Positions 1 through 11,342 of a stretch of DNA of 64,000 nucleotides are shown one piece after another. This stretch comes from Verrucomicrobiales bacterium (GTDB lineage: Bacteria > Verrucomicrobiota > Verrucomicrobiia > Limisphaerales > UBA11358): the NCBI GenBank assembly GCA_028712475.1, contig JAQTQB010000001.1, positions 634,203-698,202 on the forward strand. Reading direction: 5' to 3'. A program made the translations under genes and the position numbers. The notes beneath the pieces are model-generated. The model made no database searches. It saw only the letters and a list, made by a program, of their open reading frames with translations, and had not been told where the DNA came from. Within the stretch, counting starts at the first letter, position 1. The number at the start of each line of letters is the position of its first letter.

Positions 1-365
1 CACGGTTTGCCGTCGCCGCCCAGGCCGCTGCGGCTGGTGGCGCGAGGTAGGGCGCGTCACTCCGTGCGCGCCGCCGGATAGAGTGAGCACGTTGGTGGCA
101 ACAGCGGCGTGCAGAGGACTGCTCGCCCTACCAACGCGAGCGCAGGCATTTTTGCAGGCTTTCCTTGAACGTGCGGCCGATGGCCATCGCTTCGCCGACG
201 CTTTTCATCTGCGTGGTGAGCGTGGGGTCGGCTTGCGGAATGGTGGCCGTGCGCAAGCACCTCGAAGGCAAAGCGCGGAATTTTGGTGACGACGTAATCA
301 ATGCTCGGCTCGCAAAGCGGGATCGTTCTTGAGTTTGTCGAGCAGGTAGCCGACGGCGAGTTTAG
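1..365 (-). pseudogene. Decayed duplicate of part of carB, interrupted by a palindromic element
   Basis: Read on the minus strand this stretch matches the intact carB segment at about 2650-2927 base by base over long runs, including the codons for [17 protein letters not shown] and for the following region up to GLGGDGKPW. The frame is broken by small indels near 230-250, and an 87-base palindromic element sits at 46-132. It runs off the left edge, so the copy may be longer. It is in direct orientation to the intact gene, starts at about carB codon 340, and is not translatable as one protein. It is a fossil of a duplication, not a gene. Confidence 0.85.
46..132. repeat. Palindromic element with GGTAGGGCG/CGCCCTACC ends
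   Basis: An 87-base insertion in the carB fossil begins GGTAGGGCG and ends with the exact inverse CGCCCTACC; the interior is GC-rich and partly self-complementary. The intact carB copy lacks it, so it inserted after the duplication. A second element with the same termini lies at 39575-39630. Confidence 0.7.
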
Positions 366-366
366 C

Positions 367-470
367 GACAGGAGCGCGGCGTTCACGCCGCTTCACCGTC
401 CGTAAAAACAGAACGCTCGAAATCTTCCAGAGTCTCATTACCATCGGGCATTGAAGCGGCATAAATGCCG
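367..470. repeat. REP-like hairpins upstream of the RAYT gene
   Basis: Two short GC-rich palindromes are visible: GCGGCGTTCACGCCGC at about 374-389 followed by TTCACC, and GCGGCATAAATGCCGC at about 455-470 preceded by TTGAA. The same units recur in inverted orientation downstream of the transposase, as expected of REP sequences handled by a RAYT protein. Confidence 0.7.
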
Positions 471-483
471 CACTCCTTGCGCA

Positions 484-1188
484 ATGGAATCGCCGAAATC
501 AATTCGCCGCACGCCGCCGAAGAATCTCGGCTTGCTCGAACTCATCCGCGCAAAACGCGAATGGGATTGGAAACCATCCGTTGCCGAATTGAAGAAAGGT
601 TTTCGCGGCTGGCATCAACGCGGATTTCTGCCGCACTTCGACGCGCCGGGGGTGACGCAGTTTATTACATTTCAACTTCACGATTCTTTCCCTGTCACGC
701 GGCGCGCGGAGTTTGAGGCGATTTTGAAAGAGCCGGATGATTCTGTGAAACGTCGGAAGCTCGAAGCGTGGCTGGATCGCGGTCATGGCGAGTGCTGGCT
801 TCGACGCCGGGATGTGGCTGAACTCGTCGAGAAGATTTTGCTCGAAGCCGATGGGTATGATTATCGGATGCAAGCTTGGGTCGTCATGCCGAATCATGTT
901 CATCTGGTCGTGGACGTTTGGGACGTGCCGTTGGTGAAACTGATCAATGGTTGGAAAGGCAAGTCATCGCGTCTGGCGAATGTGCTACTGCGTCGCAGCG
1001 GGAAATTCTGGCAGGAGGATTACTACGACACGGTCATCCGCGACGAAGCGCACTTGAAGCGGGCCATCCGCTACACCGAGCAGAATCCTGTGAAAGCATT
1101 TCTGGCAAAAGCCGCCCGCGAATGGCCGTGGCGTAGCGCCCGTCATCGCGATGAATACGAACGCCTGCCGTGGCAGCGCAGCGAATAG
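484..1188 (+). CDS. REP-associated tyrosine transposase (RAYT, Y1_Tnp / IS200-like)
   Basis: A 234-residue protein from ATG 484; a TTG 33 bases upstream lies inside a REP hairpin and is unlikely to be the start. The HUH motif appears as MPNHVHLVV near residue 135 and the catalytic tyrosine region as QEDYYDTVI near 180, followed by the family-typical helix RAIRYTEQNPVKA. RAYTs are single-copy, domesticated relatives of IS200/IS605 transposases that cut REP hairpins at single-stranded DNA. REP palindromes flank the gene on both sides in inverted orientation (about 367-470 and 1189-1410), which supports this subtype over an ordinary IS200. It lies between the carB fossil and the HNH gene. Confidence 0.88.
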   Translation: MESPKSIRRTPPKNLGLLELIRAKREWDWKPSVAELKKGFRGWHQRGFLPHFDAPGVTQFITFQLHDSFPVTRRAEFEAILKEPDDSVKRRKLEAWLDRGHGECWLRRRDVAELVEKILLEADGYDYRMQAWVVMPNHVHLVVDVWDVPLVKLINGWKGKSSRLANVLLRRSGKFWQEDYYDTVIRDEAHLKRAIRYTEQNPVKAFLAKAAREWPWRSARHRDEYERLPWQRSE

Positions 1189-1410
1189 GCGCACGGCATT
1201 TATGCCGCTTCAAGGTGCGAAGTTCGGAAGACTCTCGAAATATCGGACGCGCTAAGTTGACGAACGGTGAAGCGCCGTGAACGGCGCGCTCGGCAGGAGC
1301 GCGACCTTCAGGTCGCTTCAGCGTGCGGATTGGCGAGGGCGTTGGAAAATTTCTGCGCGTGCTGGCATGCGTGAGGTGAAGCGGCGTGAACGCCGCGCCC
1401 CGGGCGCGAA
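1189..1410. repeat. Cluster of REP-like palindromes downstream of the RAYT gene
   Basis: The gene is followed by CGGCATTTATGCCGCTTCA (about 1195-1213), the inverse of the upstream unit, then by a compound palindrome beginning GTGAAGCGCCGTGAACGGCG (about 1267-1320) and by GTGAAGCGGCGTGAACGCCG (about 1376-1395). Apart from these repeats the 230 bases between the RAYT and HNH genes hold no gene that I can support. Confidence 0.7.
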
Positions 1411-1418
1411 TTCGCGAT

Positions 1419-2408
1419 TCAGGACGCAGCCAATTGTTTCGCGCCTTGAAAGATTTGTTTGCGATGATGTTCCAGGAATGGGCGGTGGTCTTCCGTCAAA
1501 CCGCTAATCTTGCCCGACAAGTTCAAGCCAACTTGCAGTAGTCTTTCTCTGTATGCCTCATAAACCAAAATTGTGCCGGCGTCCGCGAAGGAAATGTATC
1601 CAAGGTCAAATGCGCGGTGATAAAGCAATGACAGTGCTATCCCATTATCGGGATTGATGCGGTCAAAGTTTGACGCAATTTGCCACGGCTTAATGTGTGC
1701 AGCCGTCACCAAGATGTCCGCTCCGGTAGCTGCACAGCGACCTTGCCAACGTTCGAGAACCAGTCGGCGAAAGCGGTGTTGTCCAAGTCGAACCGAGATT
1801 TCTGAACGCTTGCTTGTCGCGTCGAGGCGGGCTTCTTGGATGATTGCCAGCAACGGGCTTTCGCTGCCTTTCTCAATGCTTTCACGCAACTCTGCTATGA
1901 TGTCGTCGTATTCTCCAACCAAGCTCTGGATGTCTTGGTGATCCTCATCTGATTGCGCAACAGCCTCGAATTCCAATGTGGCATCGCGTCGAGCCTGAAC
2001 TGCCATCATCAAAGCACGAGCATCCCCATGCTTTACGATTGAATAGGCAGCGGTTCGCGGCTTCTTGCTTCCATGTGTCGGATGCGGGCACGTCATCTGC
2101 CAACTGCGGTGGATAGTTCCGCTTGGTAATCTTGTCTCCGCGTAATTGACGCCCATGATCCCAGTCCGATTGTTCTTCTGAAGTTGCCGCCTCAAAATTG
2201 GCCGTGAAGGCCAAAGGTGTGGATTCTTCTCAAAGAAATTATTTCGATACTCGCGCGCTTCTTGCAATGAAACGTCTGAATGCCGCCCGGCATCGGCAAA
2301 GCTCTTGGTGTGGTAATCTGGTGTGCGTTCGCCGACTCTAAACTGCCAAGCATTTTCAGTCCGATAGAGATATTGAATGTCGAGCTGCTCTTTTTCGGCT
2401 GAGGTCAT
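1419..2408 (-). CDS. HNH endonuclease with AP2-like DNA-binding domain
   Basis: A 329-residue protein. Residues about 80-140 (NNRTGIMGVNY onward) resemble an AP2-type domain, as in mobile HNH proteins. Residues about 205-280 carry an HNH_2-type nuclease with ATGADILVTAAHIKPW, a later NPDNGIAL segment and FDLGYISF. Proteins of this build are often free-standing homing endonucleases or restriction-like nucleases. It begins 12 bases after the carB-N stop in the same direction, and a decayed carB fragment lies on its far side, so it may have entered carB as a mobile element. Base composition is more AT-rich than carB. Ribosome binding probably depends on the carB transcript. Confidence 0.78.
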   Translation of the reverse strand: MTSAEKEQLDIQYLYRTENAWQFRVGERTPDYHTKSFADAGRHSDVSLQEAREYRNNFFEKNPHLWPSRPILRRQLQKNNRTGIMGVNYAETRLPSGTIHRSWQMTCPHPTHGSKKPRTAAYSIVKHGDARALMMAVQARRDATLEFEAVAQSDEDHQDIQSLVGEYDDIIAELRESIEKGSESPLLAIIQEARLDATSKRSEISVRLGQHRFRRLVLERWQGRCAATGADILVTAAHIKPWQIASNFDRINPDNGIALSLLYHRAFDLGYISFADAGTILVYEAYRERLLQVGLNLSGKISGLTEDHRPFLEHHRKQIFQGAKQLAAS

Positions 2409-2420
2409 TGTTGAGCAAGT

Positions 2421-3926
2421 TCAATTCTTCGCCCCCGCCAGCTCTTCTTCAAAATCCACAATCTCTTTGATCTGCACCAAGAACCAGCGGTCAATCTTCG
2501 TGAGGTTGAAAATCTCTTCGACGGTGAAACCGGCGCGCAGGGCGTGGCGGATGAAGAAAATGCGTTCGGCGTTGGGCACGCTCAGTTTGCGGCTGATGAC
2601 GTCGCGGGGAAGGATGTCGCGGTCGCCATAGACCTCCGTGCCGATGCGCCACGGTTTGCCGTCGCCGCCCAGGCCGCTGCGGCCGATCTCCAGCGAGCGC
2701 AAACATTTCTGCAGGCTCTCCTTGAACGTGCGGCCAATGGCCATCGCTTCGCCCACGCTTTTCATCTGCGTGGTGAGCGTGGGATCGGCCTGGGGAAATT
2801 TTTCAAACGCGAACCGGGGGATTTTTGTCACGACGTAATCAATGCTCGGCTCGAAGCTCGCGGGGGTTTCGCGGGTGATGTCGTTCTTGAGTTCGTCGAG
2901 CAGGTAGCCCACGGCGAGTTTGGCGGCAATCTTCGCGATGGGAAAGCCAGTGGCCTTGCTTGCGAGGGCGGAGCTGCGGCTGACGCGCGGGTTCATCTCG
3001 ATGATGACCATGCGGCCATTTTCCGGGCTGACGCCGAATTGGATATTGGAGCCGCCCGTTTCCACGCCGACGGCGCGGATGACGGCGAAGCTCTGGTCGC
3101 GCATGATCTGAAATTCCTTGTCGGTCAATGTCTGGATGGGCGCGACGGTGATGCTGTCGCCGGTGTGGACGCCCATGGGGTCGAAGTTCTCGATGGAGCA
3201 GATGATGACGCAGTTGTCGGCCTTGTCGCGCATGACTTCCATCTCGTATTCCTTCCAGCCGAGCAGCGATTCTTCGATGAGGATTTCGTTCACGGGCGAA
3301 AGCTCGATGCCGTTCTTGGCGATGGCTTCAAACTCTTCCTGATTGTAACCGATGCCGCCGCCCGTGCCGCCAAGGGTGAACGCCGGGCGGATGATGAGCG
3401 GGAAACGGCCGATCTTCTTCGCGACGTCGCAGGCTTCGTCCATGTTGTGCGCGACGCCGGAGATGGGAACGTCGAGGCCGATCTGGAGCATCAATTCCTT
3501 GAACGCGAAACGGTCTTCGCCTTTGTGGATGGCCGCTGGCTTCGCGCCGATCATCTCCACGTCGTGGCGTTCGAGCGCGCCGTTTTTGTGGAGGGCCATC
3601 GCGGTGTTCAAAGCCGTCTGGCCGCCGAGCGTGGGAAGCAAAACGAGTTTGCCCTTCGCGCCGAGGCGTTTCATTTCGTCCTTCTCACGCACGATGATTT
3701 TCTCCACGCATTCGGGCGTGATGGGTTCGATGTAGGTGCGGTCGGCGAACTCCGGGTCGGTCATGATGGTGGCCGGGTTGGAGTTGATGAGGACGACGCG
3801 GTAGCCTTCCTCCTTGAGGGCTTTGCAGGCTTGCGTGCCGGAGTAATCGAACTCGCACGCCTGGCCGATGATGATCGGGCCGGCGCCGATGATGAGGACG
3901 GAATGAATGTCGGTGCGTTTGGGCAT
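2421..3926 (-). CDS. carB: Carbamoyl-phosphate synthase large subunit, N-terminal half only
   Basis: 501 residues from ATG 3926 (MPKRTDIHS); a GTG eight codons upstream is less likely. This is the carboxyphosphate-forming ATP-grasp half of Car[21 protein letters not shown] near the start, the [10 protein letters not shown] loop, [18 protein letters not shown], then the first part of the oligomerisation domain ([13 protein letters not shown]). It stops at about residue 501, where a standard CarB continues to roughly 1070 with the carbamate-phosphorylating and allosteric domains. No C-terminal half is in the window. Either carB is naturally split, as in some archaea and Aquifex, or it was cut by the downstream HNH/RAYT insertion. 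It supplies carbamoyl phosphate for arginine and pyrimidines, if the other half exists. Confidence 0.9.
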   Translation of the reverse strand: MPKRTDIHSVLIIGAGPIIIGQACEFDYSGTQACKALKEEGYRVVLINSNPATIMTDPEFADRTYIEPITPECVEKIIVREKDEMKRLGAKGKLVLLPTLGGQTALNTAMALHKNGALERHDVEMIGAKPAAIHKGEDRFAFKELMLQIGLDVPISGVAHNMDEACDVAKKIGRFPLIIRPAFTLGGTGGGIGYNQEEFEAIAKNGIELSPVNEILIEESLLGWKEYEMEVMRDKADNCVIICSIENFDPMGVHTGDSITVAPIQTLTDKEFQIMRDQSFAVIRAVGVETGGSNIQFGVSPENGRMVIIEMNPRVSRSSALASKATGFPIAKIAAKLAVGYLLDELKNDITRETPASFEPSIDYVVTKIPRFAFEKFPQADPTLTTQMKSVGEAMAIGRTFKESLQKCLRSLEIGRSGLGGDGKPWRIGTEVYGDRDILPRDVISRKLSVPNAERIFFIRHALRAGFTVEEIFNLTKIDRWFLVQIKEIVDFEEELAGAKN

Positions 3927-4002
3927 AATCGAAACGGCAAGATGAAACACGAATCAGATGCGGAACGAAAGAAAATTGCGGTGCCACCTACTTTTACAAA
4001 AC

Positions 4003-4854
4003 TTATTTCAAATGTGTCACTTTGAATGTGTATGCCAAGCCATAAAGATTTTCCTTTTCGTAGTCAAAATTAGCGGGAGATTTGGTAAGTTTTTCAGCTC
4101 CAAAATCCATGTAGTCATCTACAACCCGCACCTTTTCCACCAATTTTGCAAGTTGGCCACAAAAATCGCTTGGAAGGTCAATTTCACTTGCTTGCTTTAG
4201 ATAGCTCTTTGCTTCGGCAAGAGGTAAGCGATTTTCTACTATCGTGCTGTCATAAATATGACGTGTATTTTTTAGGCTAAAAATCTTTTGTTCAAGTTCA
4301 GAAAAAAACGCTTTGAACCCTCTCCAAAACAACTCAACTTTTTCTTTTTGAGCGGCTTTCTTCTTTTCTTCCTGCTGCGCGGCGTTTTCATCTCTGCCCA
4401 TGTCTGCAATTTCATCAGGCGCTGCTTCATCGGTGCTGCTGCCGCGTCGGATATAAACTGTATTGCTTTTTAAGCGCCCGAAATTTTTCGTGAGAAAAAT
4501 TGGGCGTTGCTGCGCTTTATCAATTTGAATGACGGTGAGATTTACTCCTTCGTGCTGTCGCACTTCAATTCGGAATGATATTGGACGATTTGTTTTAGAA
4601 TTTACGAACTGTTGCAGGTCAGAATCACGAAGAGTAATTTCAGCACCGCATAAATGTTTCATTCTTCCGTGTTCTTCCTCAACGCCAATCAAAATATATC
4701 CATCGGAATCTTTCCACGCATTGCCGAATGCGAGAATATCTTTGAGCAGTTCACTTTTCTCTTCATCGCTCGAAAATGGATATTGTTTGCTTTTGAAGTC
4801 GAGCGTTTCACTTTCGCTTCGATGCAAAAGCGCAGTTAAATCAATTACATTCAC
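4003..4854 (-). CDS. AlbA_2 (Schlafen-type) putative ATP-binding protein
   Basis: 283 residues. The first 150 form a divergent AlbA_2 domain: an early [11 protein letters not shown] strand, [21 protein letters not shown], and [12 protein letters not shown]. The rest is charged, helical and lysine/glutamate rich (about 160-200), with no recognised domain. The GTG start overlaps the ruvB stop as GTGA, so translation is probably coupled to ruvB. The gene is strikingly AT-rich compared with ruvB and carB on either side, which suggests recent acquisition. AlbA_2 proteins occur as transcriptional regulators and in defence loci; neither role can be chosen here. Confidence 0.75.
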   Translation of the reverse strand: MNVIDLTALLHRSESETLDFKSKQYPFSSDEEKSELLKDILAFGNAWKDSDGYILIGVEEEHGRMKHLCGAEITLRDSDLQQFVNSKTNRPISFRIEVRQHEGVNLTVIQIDKAQQRPIFLTKNFGRLKSNTVYIRRGSSTDEAAPDEIADMGRDENAAQQEEKKKAAQKEKVELFWRGFKAFFSELEQKIFSLKNTRHIYDSTIVENRLPLAEAKSYLKQASEIDLPSDFCGQLAKLVEKVRVVDDYMDFGAEKLTKSPANFDYEKENLYGLAYTFKVTHLK

Positions 4855-5870
4855 AGTGACAGTCCGGGCTGGTTTCCAGAGGATTTTTTCAAGCCGAGTT
4901 TCTTGTAACTCAATTCCGTCGCGACGCGGCCTTGCGAGGTGCGGTTGAGGTAGCCTTCCATGATGAGATACGGCTCATACACTTCCTCGATCGTGTCCGG
5001 TTCCTCGCCCACGGCGACGGCGAGCGAATTCACGCCGACCGGCCCGCCGCCGAATTTCGTGATGACGGCTTCGAGGATGCGCTTGTCCATTTCGTCGAGA
5101 CCGTTTTCGTCAATCTCCAGCATCGCCAGCGCCTTGTCGGCGACGGCGGCGGTGATGCGTCCGTCGTGACGCACTTGCGCGTAATCGCGGACGCGACGCA
5201 ATAAATTATTTACGATGCGCGGCGTGCCACGGCTGCGCCGGGCGATTTCATGCGCGCCGGACGGGTCAACTTCCACGTTGAGCAGATTCGCCGAACGGAT
5301 GACGATTTTATCCAGGTCGGCCACGCAATAATAATCCAGCCGTTCGCGCATGCCGAAGCGCGTGAGCAACGGCGCGGTGAGCAGGCCGCTGCGCGTCGTC
5401 GCGCCGATGAGCGTGAAGCGCGGGAGATTCAGCCTGACGCTGCGCGCGTTCGGGCCTTGGTCAATGATGATGTCCAGTTTGAAATCCTCCATCGCGGGAT
5501 AGAGATATTCCTCGATGGTTTTTTGCAGGCGATGGATTTCATCAATGAACAGCACGTCACCTTCTTCAAGATTCGTGAGCAGGCCGGCGAGGTCGCTGGC
5601 TTTTTCAATCGTCGGGCCGCTGGTGGCTTTGACATTCGCGCCCATCGCCTTCGCCAAAATATTTGCGATGGTGGTTTTGCCGAGGCCGGGCGGGCCGGAC
5701 AGCAGGATGTGATCAAGTGATTCGCCGCGTTGCCTGGCGGCGGTGACGGCGATTTCCAGACGCTCCTTCACTTTCGGCTGGCCGGTGAAATCGGAAAAGA
5801 GCGACGGGCGCAGCGTCATTTCAAGCGCGACGTCGGGTTTGTTCAAAGTGGAAACGGTATGTTCGGCCAT
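4851..5870 (-). CDS. ruvB: Holliday junction branch migration helicase RuvB
   Basis: 339 residues from ATG 5870 ([10 protein letters not shown]), the usual RuvB length. The frame stays open upstream to a TTG at 5981, but that would add 37 unusual residues, and no good ribosome site decides among the candidates. Walker A is GPPGLGKTT, Walker B is [11 protein letters not shown], sensor 1 is [10 protein letters not shown], and the C-terminal winged helix contains [10 protein letters not shown]. RuvB is the hexameric AAA+ motor that works with RuvA and RuvC in recombinational repair; ruvA and ruvC are not in the window. A fossil copy of its first 45 or so codons lies at about 8647-8805. Confidence 0.97.
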   Translation of the reverse strand: MAEHTVSTLNKPDVALEMTLRPSLFSDFTGQPKVKERLEIAVTAARQRGESLDHILLSGPPGLGKTTIANILAKAMGANVKATSGPTIEKASDLAGLLTNLEEGDVLFIDEIHRLQKTIEEYLYPAMEDFKLDIIIDQGPNARSVRLNLPRFTLIGATTRSGLLTAPLLTRFGMRERLDYYCVADLDKIVIRSANLLNVEVDPSGAHEIARRSRGTPRIVNNLLRRVRDYAQVRHDGRITAAVADKALAMLEIDENGLDEMDKRILEAVITKFGGGPVGVNSLAVAVGEEPDTIEEVYEPYLIMEGYLNRTSQGRVATELSYKKLGLKKSSGNQPGLSL

Positions 5871-6044
5871 CGCGTCCAGCATGGGAAATGCGGTGTGCAG
5901 CGACAAGGTCAAATGCGCCGCGTCAAGGCAGGCGATGGAACCGGTGGCGCGACAGTTCAATTTTGGAGGACTCTTTGCCAATAAACAGTCAGCAAAGACG
6001 ATTAAGCATGCTTAAGGTAAGCTCGTAAAATTTGTAAAACTTTT

Positions 6045-8639
6045 ATGAATATAAATAAAATCTCTTCGTGGTCACTGGCCTGGTTGTTCACCGCCGGCTT
6101 TGTCACGAGCGCGTCTGCCAGCGAGGCGAGCATTAAAATCCCCGACCTTACGCAGGTGACCTTCACCGGACTGGGCGGCATGAGCGGCGTGATGTTGCTG
6201 TATCTGGGCCTGGTGATGTGCCTGTTCGGGGCGGCCTTCGGGCTGGTGCAATACCGGCAGACCAAGGCGTTGCCGGTGCATCAAAGCATGGCTGACGTGT
6301 CGCACACCATCTGGGAAACCTGCAAGACCTACCTGTGGCAGCAGGGCAAATTTCTGCTCATCCTCTGGCTGCTGATCGCGGCGTGCATGGTGTATTACTT
6401 TATCGGCCTGCCGTGGCATGATCCGGAAAATCAGTTGAGCCATGGCGCGCTGTTGCGCAACGGCGGCGTCATCCTGCTGGCGTCGGTGCTGGGGATTCTG
6501 GGTTCTTACGGCGTGGCGTGGTTCGGCATCCGCATCAACACGGTGGCCAACTCGCGCACGGCGTTTTCGGCGTTGAAGGGCAGGCCGCTGCGAACGCTGT
6601 TGATCCCGCTTAAATCCGGCATGAGCGTCGGGCTGCTGCTGGTGTCGGTGGAATTGTTCTTCATGATCTGCATCCTTACGTTTCTGCCGCGCGAACTGGT
6701 CGGGCCGTGCTTCATCGGCTTCGCCATCGGTGAATCGCTGGGGGCGACGGTGCTGCGCATCTGCGGCGGCATTTTCACCAAGATCGCCGACATCGGCTCC
6801 GACCTGATGAAAATCGTCTTCAAGCTGCCGGAAGATGATCCGAAGAATCCCGGCGTGATCGCCGACTGCACCGGGGACAACGCGGGTGACAGCGTCGGGC
6901 CGACGGCGGACGGTTTTGAAACCTACGGCGTCACCGGCGTGGCGCTGATCTCATTTCTGGCCCTGGCCCTGACCGACAACGCGCCGGTCTGCGCCACGTT
7001 GATCATCTGGCTGTTCGTCATGCGGGCGCTGATGGTGGCGACGTCGCTGGCCTCCTATTTCCTGACCACCATCTTCAACAACCTCAAATTCGACCATTTG
7101 AAGGACTTTGATTTTGAAGCGCCGCTGACGCATCTCGTCTGGATCACCTCGGGGCTGTCCATTGCGGTCACGTTTGTCGCGAGCCATTTGTTGCTGGTCG
7201 GCCAGCCCGGCATTCATTCCGACCTGTGGTGGGTGCTGTCCTGCATCATCAGTTGCGGCACGGTGGCGGGCGCGTTGATCCCGGAATTCACCAAAATTTT
7301 CACCAGCACGAAATCCATGCACGTCAAGGAAGTGACCAACTGCTCCCGGCACGGCGGCGCATCGCTGAATATCTTGTCCGGCATGGTGGCTGGCAACATG
7401 TCGGCCTTCTGGATGGGGCTGGTCATCCTGATGCTGATGTTCGTCTCCTATCACTTCTCCCATAATGCGGCGCTGCTGGCGATCATGCCGGAAAAATTCA
7501 CGTTCGCCGCGCCCATCTTCGCCTTTGGCTTGGTGGCGTTCGGTTTCCTCGGCATGGGCCCGGTGACCATTGCGGTGGACAGCTACGGGCCGGTGACGGA
7601 CAACGCGCAGTCGGTCTATGAATTGAGCCAGATTGAAGGCCGCGCCGGGATCCGGGACGAAATAAAGAAAAAATTTGGGTTCAAGCCGGATTTTGAAAAC
7701 GCCAAGCATCTGCTCGAAAAAGCGGACGGCGCAGGCAACACCTTCAAAGCCACCGCCAAACCGGTGCTCATCGGCACCGCCGTCGTCGGCGCGACAACGA
7801 TGGTCTTCGGAATCATCATGCTGCTGGAAAATAAATTCGGCAATGTGGTCAACCATTTGAGCCTCGTGCAGCCCGAAATCATCCTCGGCCTGCTGGCCGG
7901 CGGCGCGGTGATTTACTGGTTCACCGGCGCTTCCACCCAGGCGGTCGTGACCGGAGCGTATCGTGCCGTGGTTTACATCAAGGAAAACATGCAGCTCGAC
8001 GCCACCACCGCCTCCGAAAAAGACAGCAAGGAAGTCGTCCGCATCTGCACCGTCTATGCGCAAAAAGGCATGTGGAACATCTTCATCGTCATCTTCTGCC
8101 TCGCGCTGGCGCTGGCGTTTTTTGATCCCTATTTCTTCATCGGCTACCTGATCGGCATCGCCTTCTTCGGTTTGTATCAGGCCATCTTCATGGCCAACGC
8201 CGGCGGGGCGTGGGACAACGCGAAGAAAATCGTGGAAGTGGACATGCGGCAGAAAGGCACCGACCTCCACGCCGCCACCGTCATCGGCGACACCGTGGGC
8301 GACCCGTTCAAGGACACCTCGTCCGTGGCGCTGAACCCGGTGATCAAATTCACCACCCTGTTCGGCCTGCTTGCCGTCGAAATCGCGGTGACAATGACCA
8401 GCCAGCCGTTGAAAACCGGCATCGGACTGTTCTTTGCCGTCATCGCGCTGACCTTTATTTATCGCTCGTTCTATTGCATGCGCATTCCCGAAGAAAAAGT
8501 CATTCCGCTGCTGCTTGGAGATGACGAAGAGCCGCCGACAGCCAAAAATCTCTTTCCGGCGACGGAAAGGCCATTTCCCAGTCTGGCCGGTTCGGAGACA
8601 TTCGTCACGGATGCGAGCACGCTAAAAACCGGGGCATAA
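6045..8639 (+). CDS. hppA: Membrane-bound proton/sodium-translocating pyrophosphatase, copy 1
   Basis: 864 residues with an N-terminal signal-like segment and about 16 predicted membrane helices. Pyrophosphate-binding loops are visible: ADCTGDNAGDSVGP near residue 275 and GDTVGDPFKDTSS near 748, preceded by AGGAWDNAKKIVEVD. The GNTFKATAKP segment (about 563) carries lysine where K+-dependent enzymes have alanine, so K+-independence is inferred. The first loop differs from the usual DVGADLVGKVE type (here DIGSDLMKIVF), placing it in a divergent branch whose coupling ion I cannot tell. It uses PPi hydrolysis to pump ions across the inner membrane. A close paralogue follows at 8842, with a ruvB fossil between them. 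Confidence 0.95.
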   Translation: MNINKISSWSLAWLFTAGFVTSASASEASIKIPDLTQVTFTGLGGMSGVMLLYLGLVMCLFGAAFGLVQYRQTKALPVHQSMADVSHTIWETCKTYLWQQGKFLLILWLLIAACMVYYFIGLPWHDPENQLSHGALLRNGGVILLASVLGILGSYGVAWFGIRINTVANSRTAFSALKGRPLRTLLIPLKSGMSVGLLLVSVELFFMICILTFLPRELVGPCFIGFAIGESLGATVLRICGGIFTKIADIGSDLMKIVFKLPEDDPKNPGVIADCTGDNAGDSVGPTADGFETYGVTGVALISFLALALTDNAPVCATLIIWLFVMRALMVATSLASYFLTTIFNNLKFDHLKDFDFEAPLTHLVWITSGLSIAVTFVASHLLLVGQPGIHSDLWWVLSCIISCGTVAGALIPEFTKIFTSTKSMHVKEVTNCSRHGGASLNILSGMVAGNMSAFWMGLVILMLMFVSYHFSHNAALLAIMPEKFTFAAPIFAFGLVAFGFLGMGPVTIAVDSYGPVTDNAQSVYELSQIEGRAGIRDEIKKKFGFKPDFENAKHLLEKADGAGNTFKATAKPVLIGTAVVGATTMVFGIIMLLENKFGNVVNHLSLVQPEIILGLLAGGAVIYWFTGASTQAVVTGAYRAVVYIKENMQLDATTASEKDSKEVVRICTVYAQKGMWNIFIVIFCLALALAFFDPYFFIGYLIGIAFFGLYQAIFMANAGGAWDNAKKIVEVDMRQKGTDLHAATVIGDTVGDPFKDTSSVALNPVIKFTTLFGLLAVEIAVTMTSQPLKTGIGLFFAVIALTFIYRSFYCMRIPEEKVIPLLLGDDEEPPTAKNLFPATERPFPSLAGSETFVTDASTLKTGA

Positions 8640-8646
8640 TAAATAT

Positions 8647-8805
8647 CCAGCACCGTGCTTTCCAAACGCCCCTTCACTTTTGGCTGGCTGGTGAGATCGG
8701 AAGAGAGGAGCGGCTGCTGCAGCATCATTTCCAGCGCGGCGACAGGTTTGTTCACAGTGGAAACGGCATTTTTTTGCCAGTGCCGCCAGGCATGAAAAAC
8801 CACTG
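8647..8805 (-). pseudogene. Fossil of the ruvB 5' end between the two pyrophosphatase genes
   Basis: On the minus strand this segment reads AVSTVNKPVAALEMMLQQ and then SQPKVKGRLESTV, against [18 protein letters not shown] and [13 protein letters not shown] at the N-terminus of the intact RuvB (about 5748-5880). Similarity extends a little upstream of the RuvB start. The remainder of ruvB is absent. It lies in direct orientation to ruvB and directly precedes the second pyrophosphatase gene, as expected if a block containing the ruvB 5' end plus hppA was duplicated in tandem. The rest of 8640-8841 shows no gene. Confidence 0.85.
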
Positions 8806-8841
8806 GATAATCAGAGTTCATCCCCCTAGGCTTCCGGCCTT

Positions 8842-11304
<2,463 letters not shown>

Positions 11305-11342
11305 AACTCGAAACTCTCGCGTCGAGATTCCACATTGCTGTC

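Noticed and set aside
2544..4025. 493-codon open frame on the plus strand opposite carB
   Set aside because: It mirrors carB codons on the other strand; composition is Ala/Asp/Val/His-rich with no domain, as expected from GC-rich codon use.
5871..5981. Upstream extension of RuvB to a TTG start
   Set aside because: Adds 37 residues unlike any RuvB N-terminus, with no ribosome site; ATG 5870 gives the normal length.
6951..8270. 439-codon open frame opposite the first pyrophosphatase gene
   Set aside because: Antisense shadow of a strongly conserved membrane protein gene; no recognisable protein features.
8471..8821. 117-codon minus-strand open frame overlapping the end of the first pyrophosphatase gene as a real gene
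   Set aside because: Only its first half resembles RuvB; the rest is antisense to hppA. It is better explained as a ruvB fossil.
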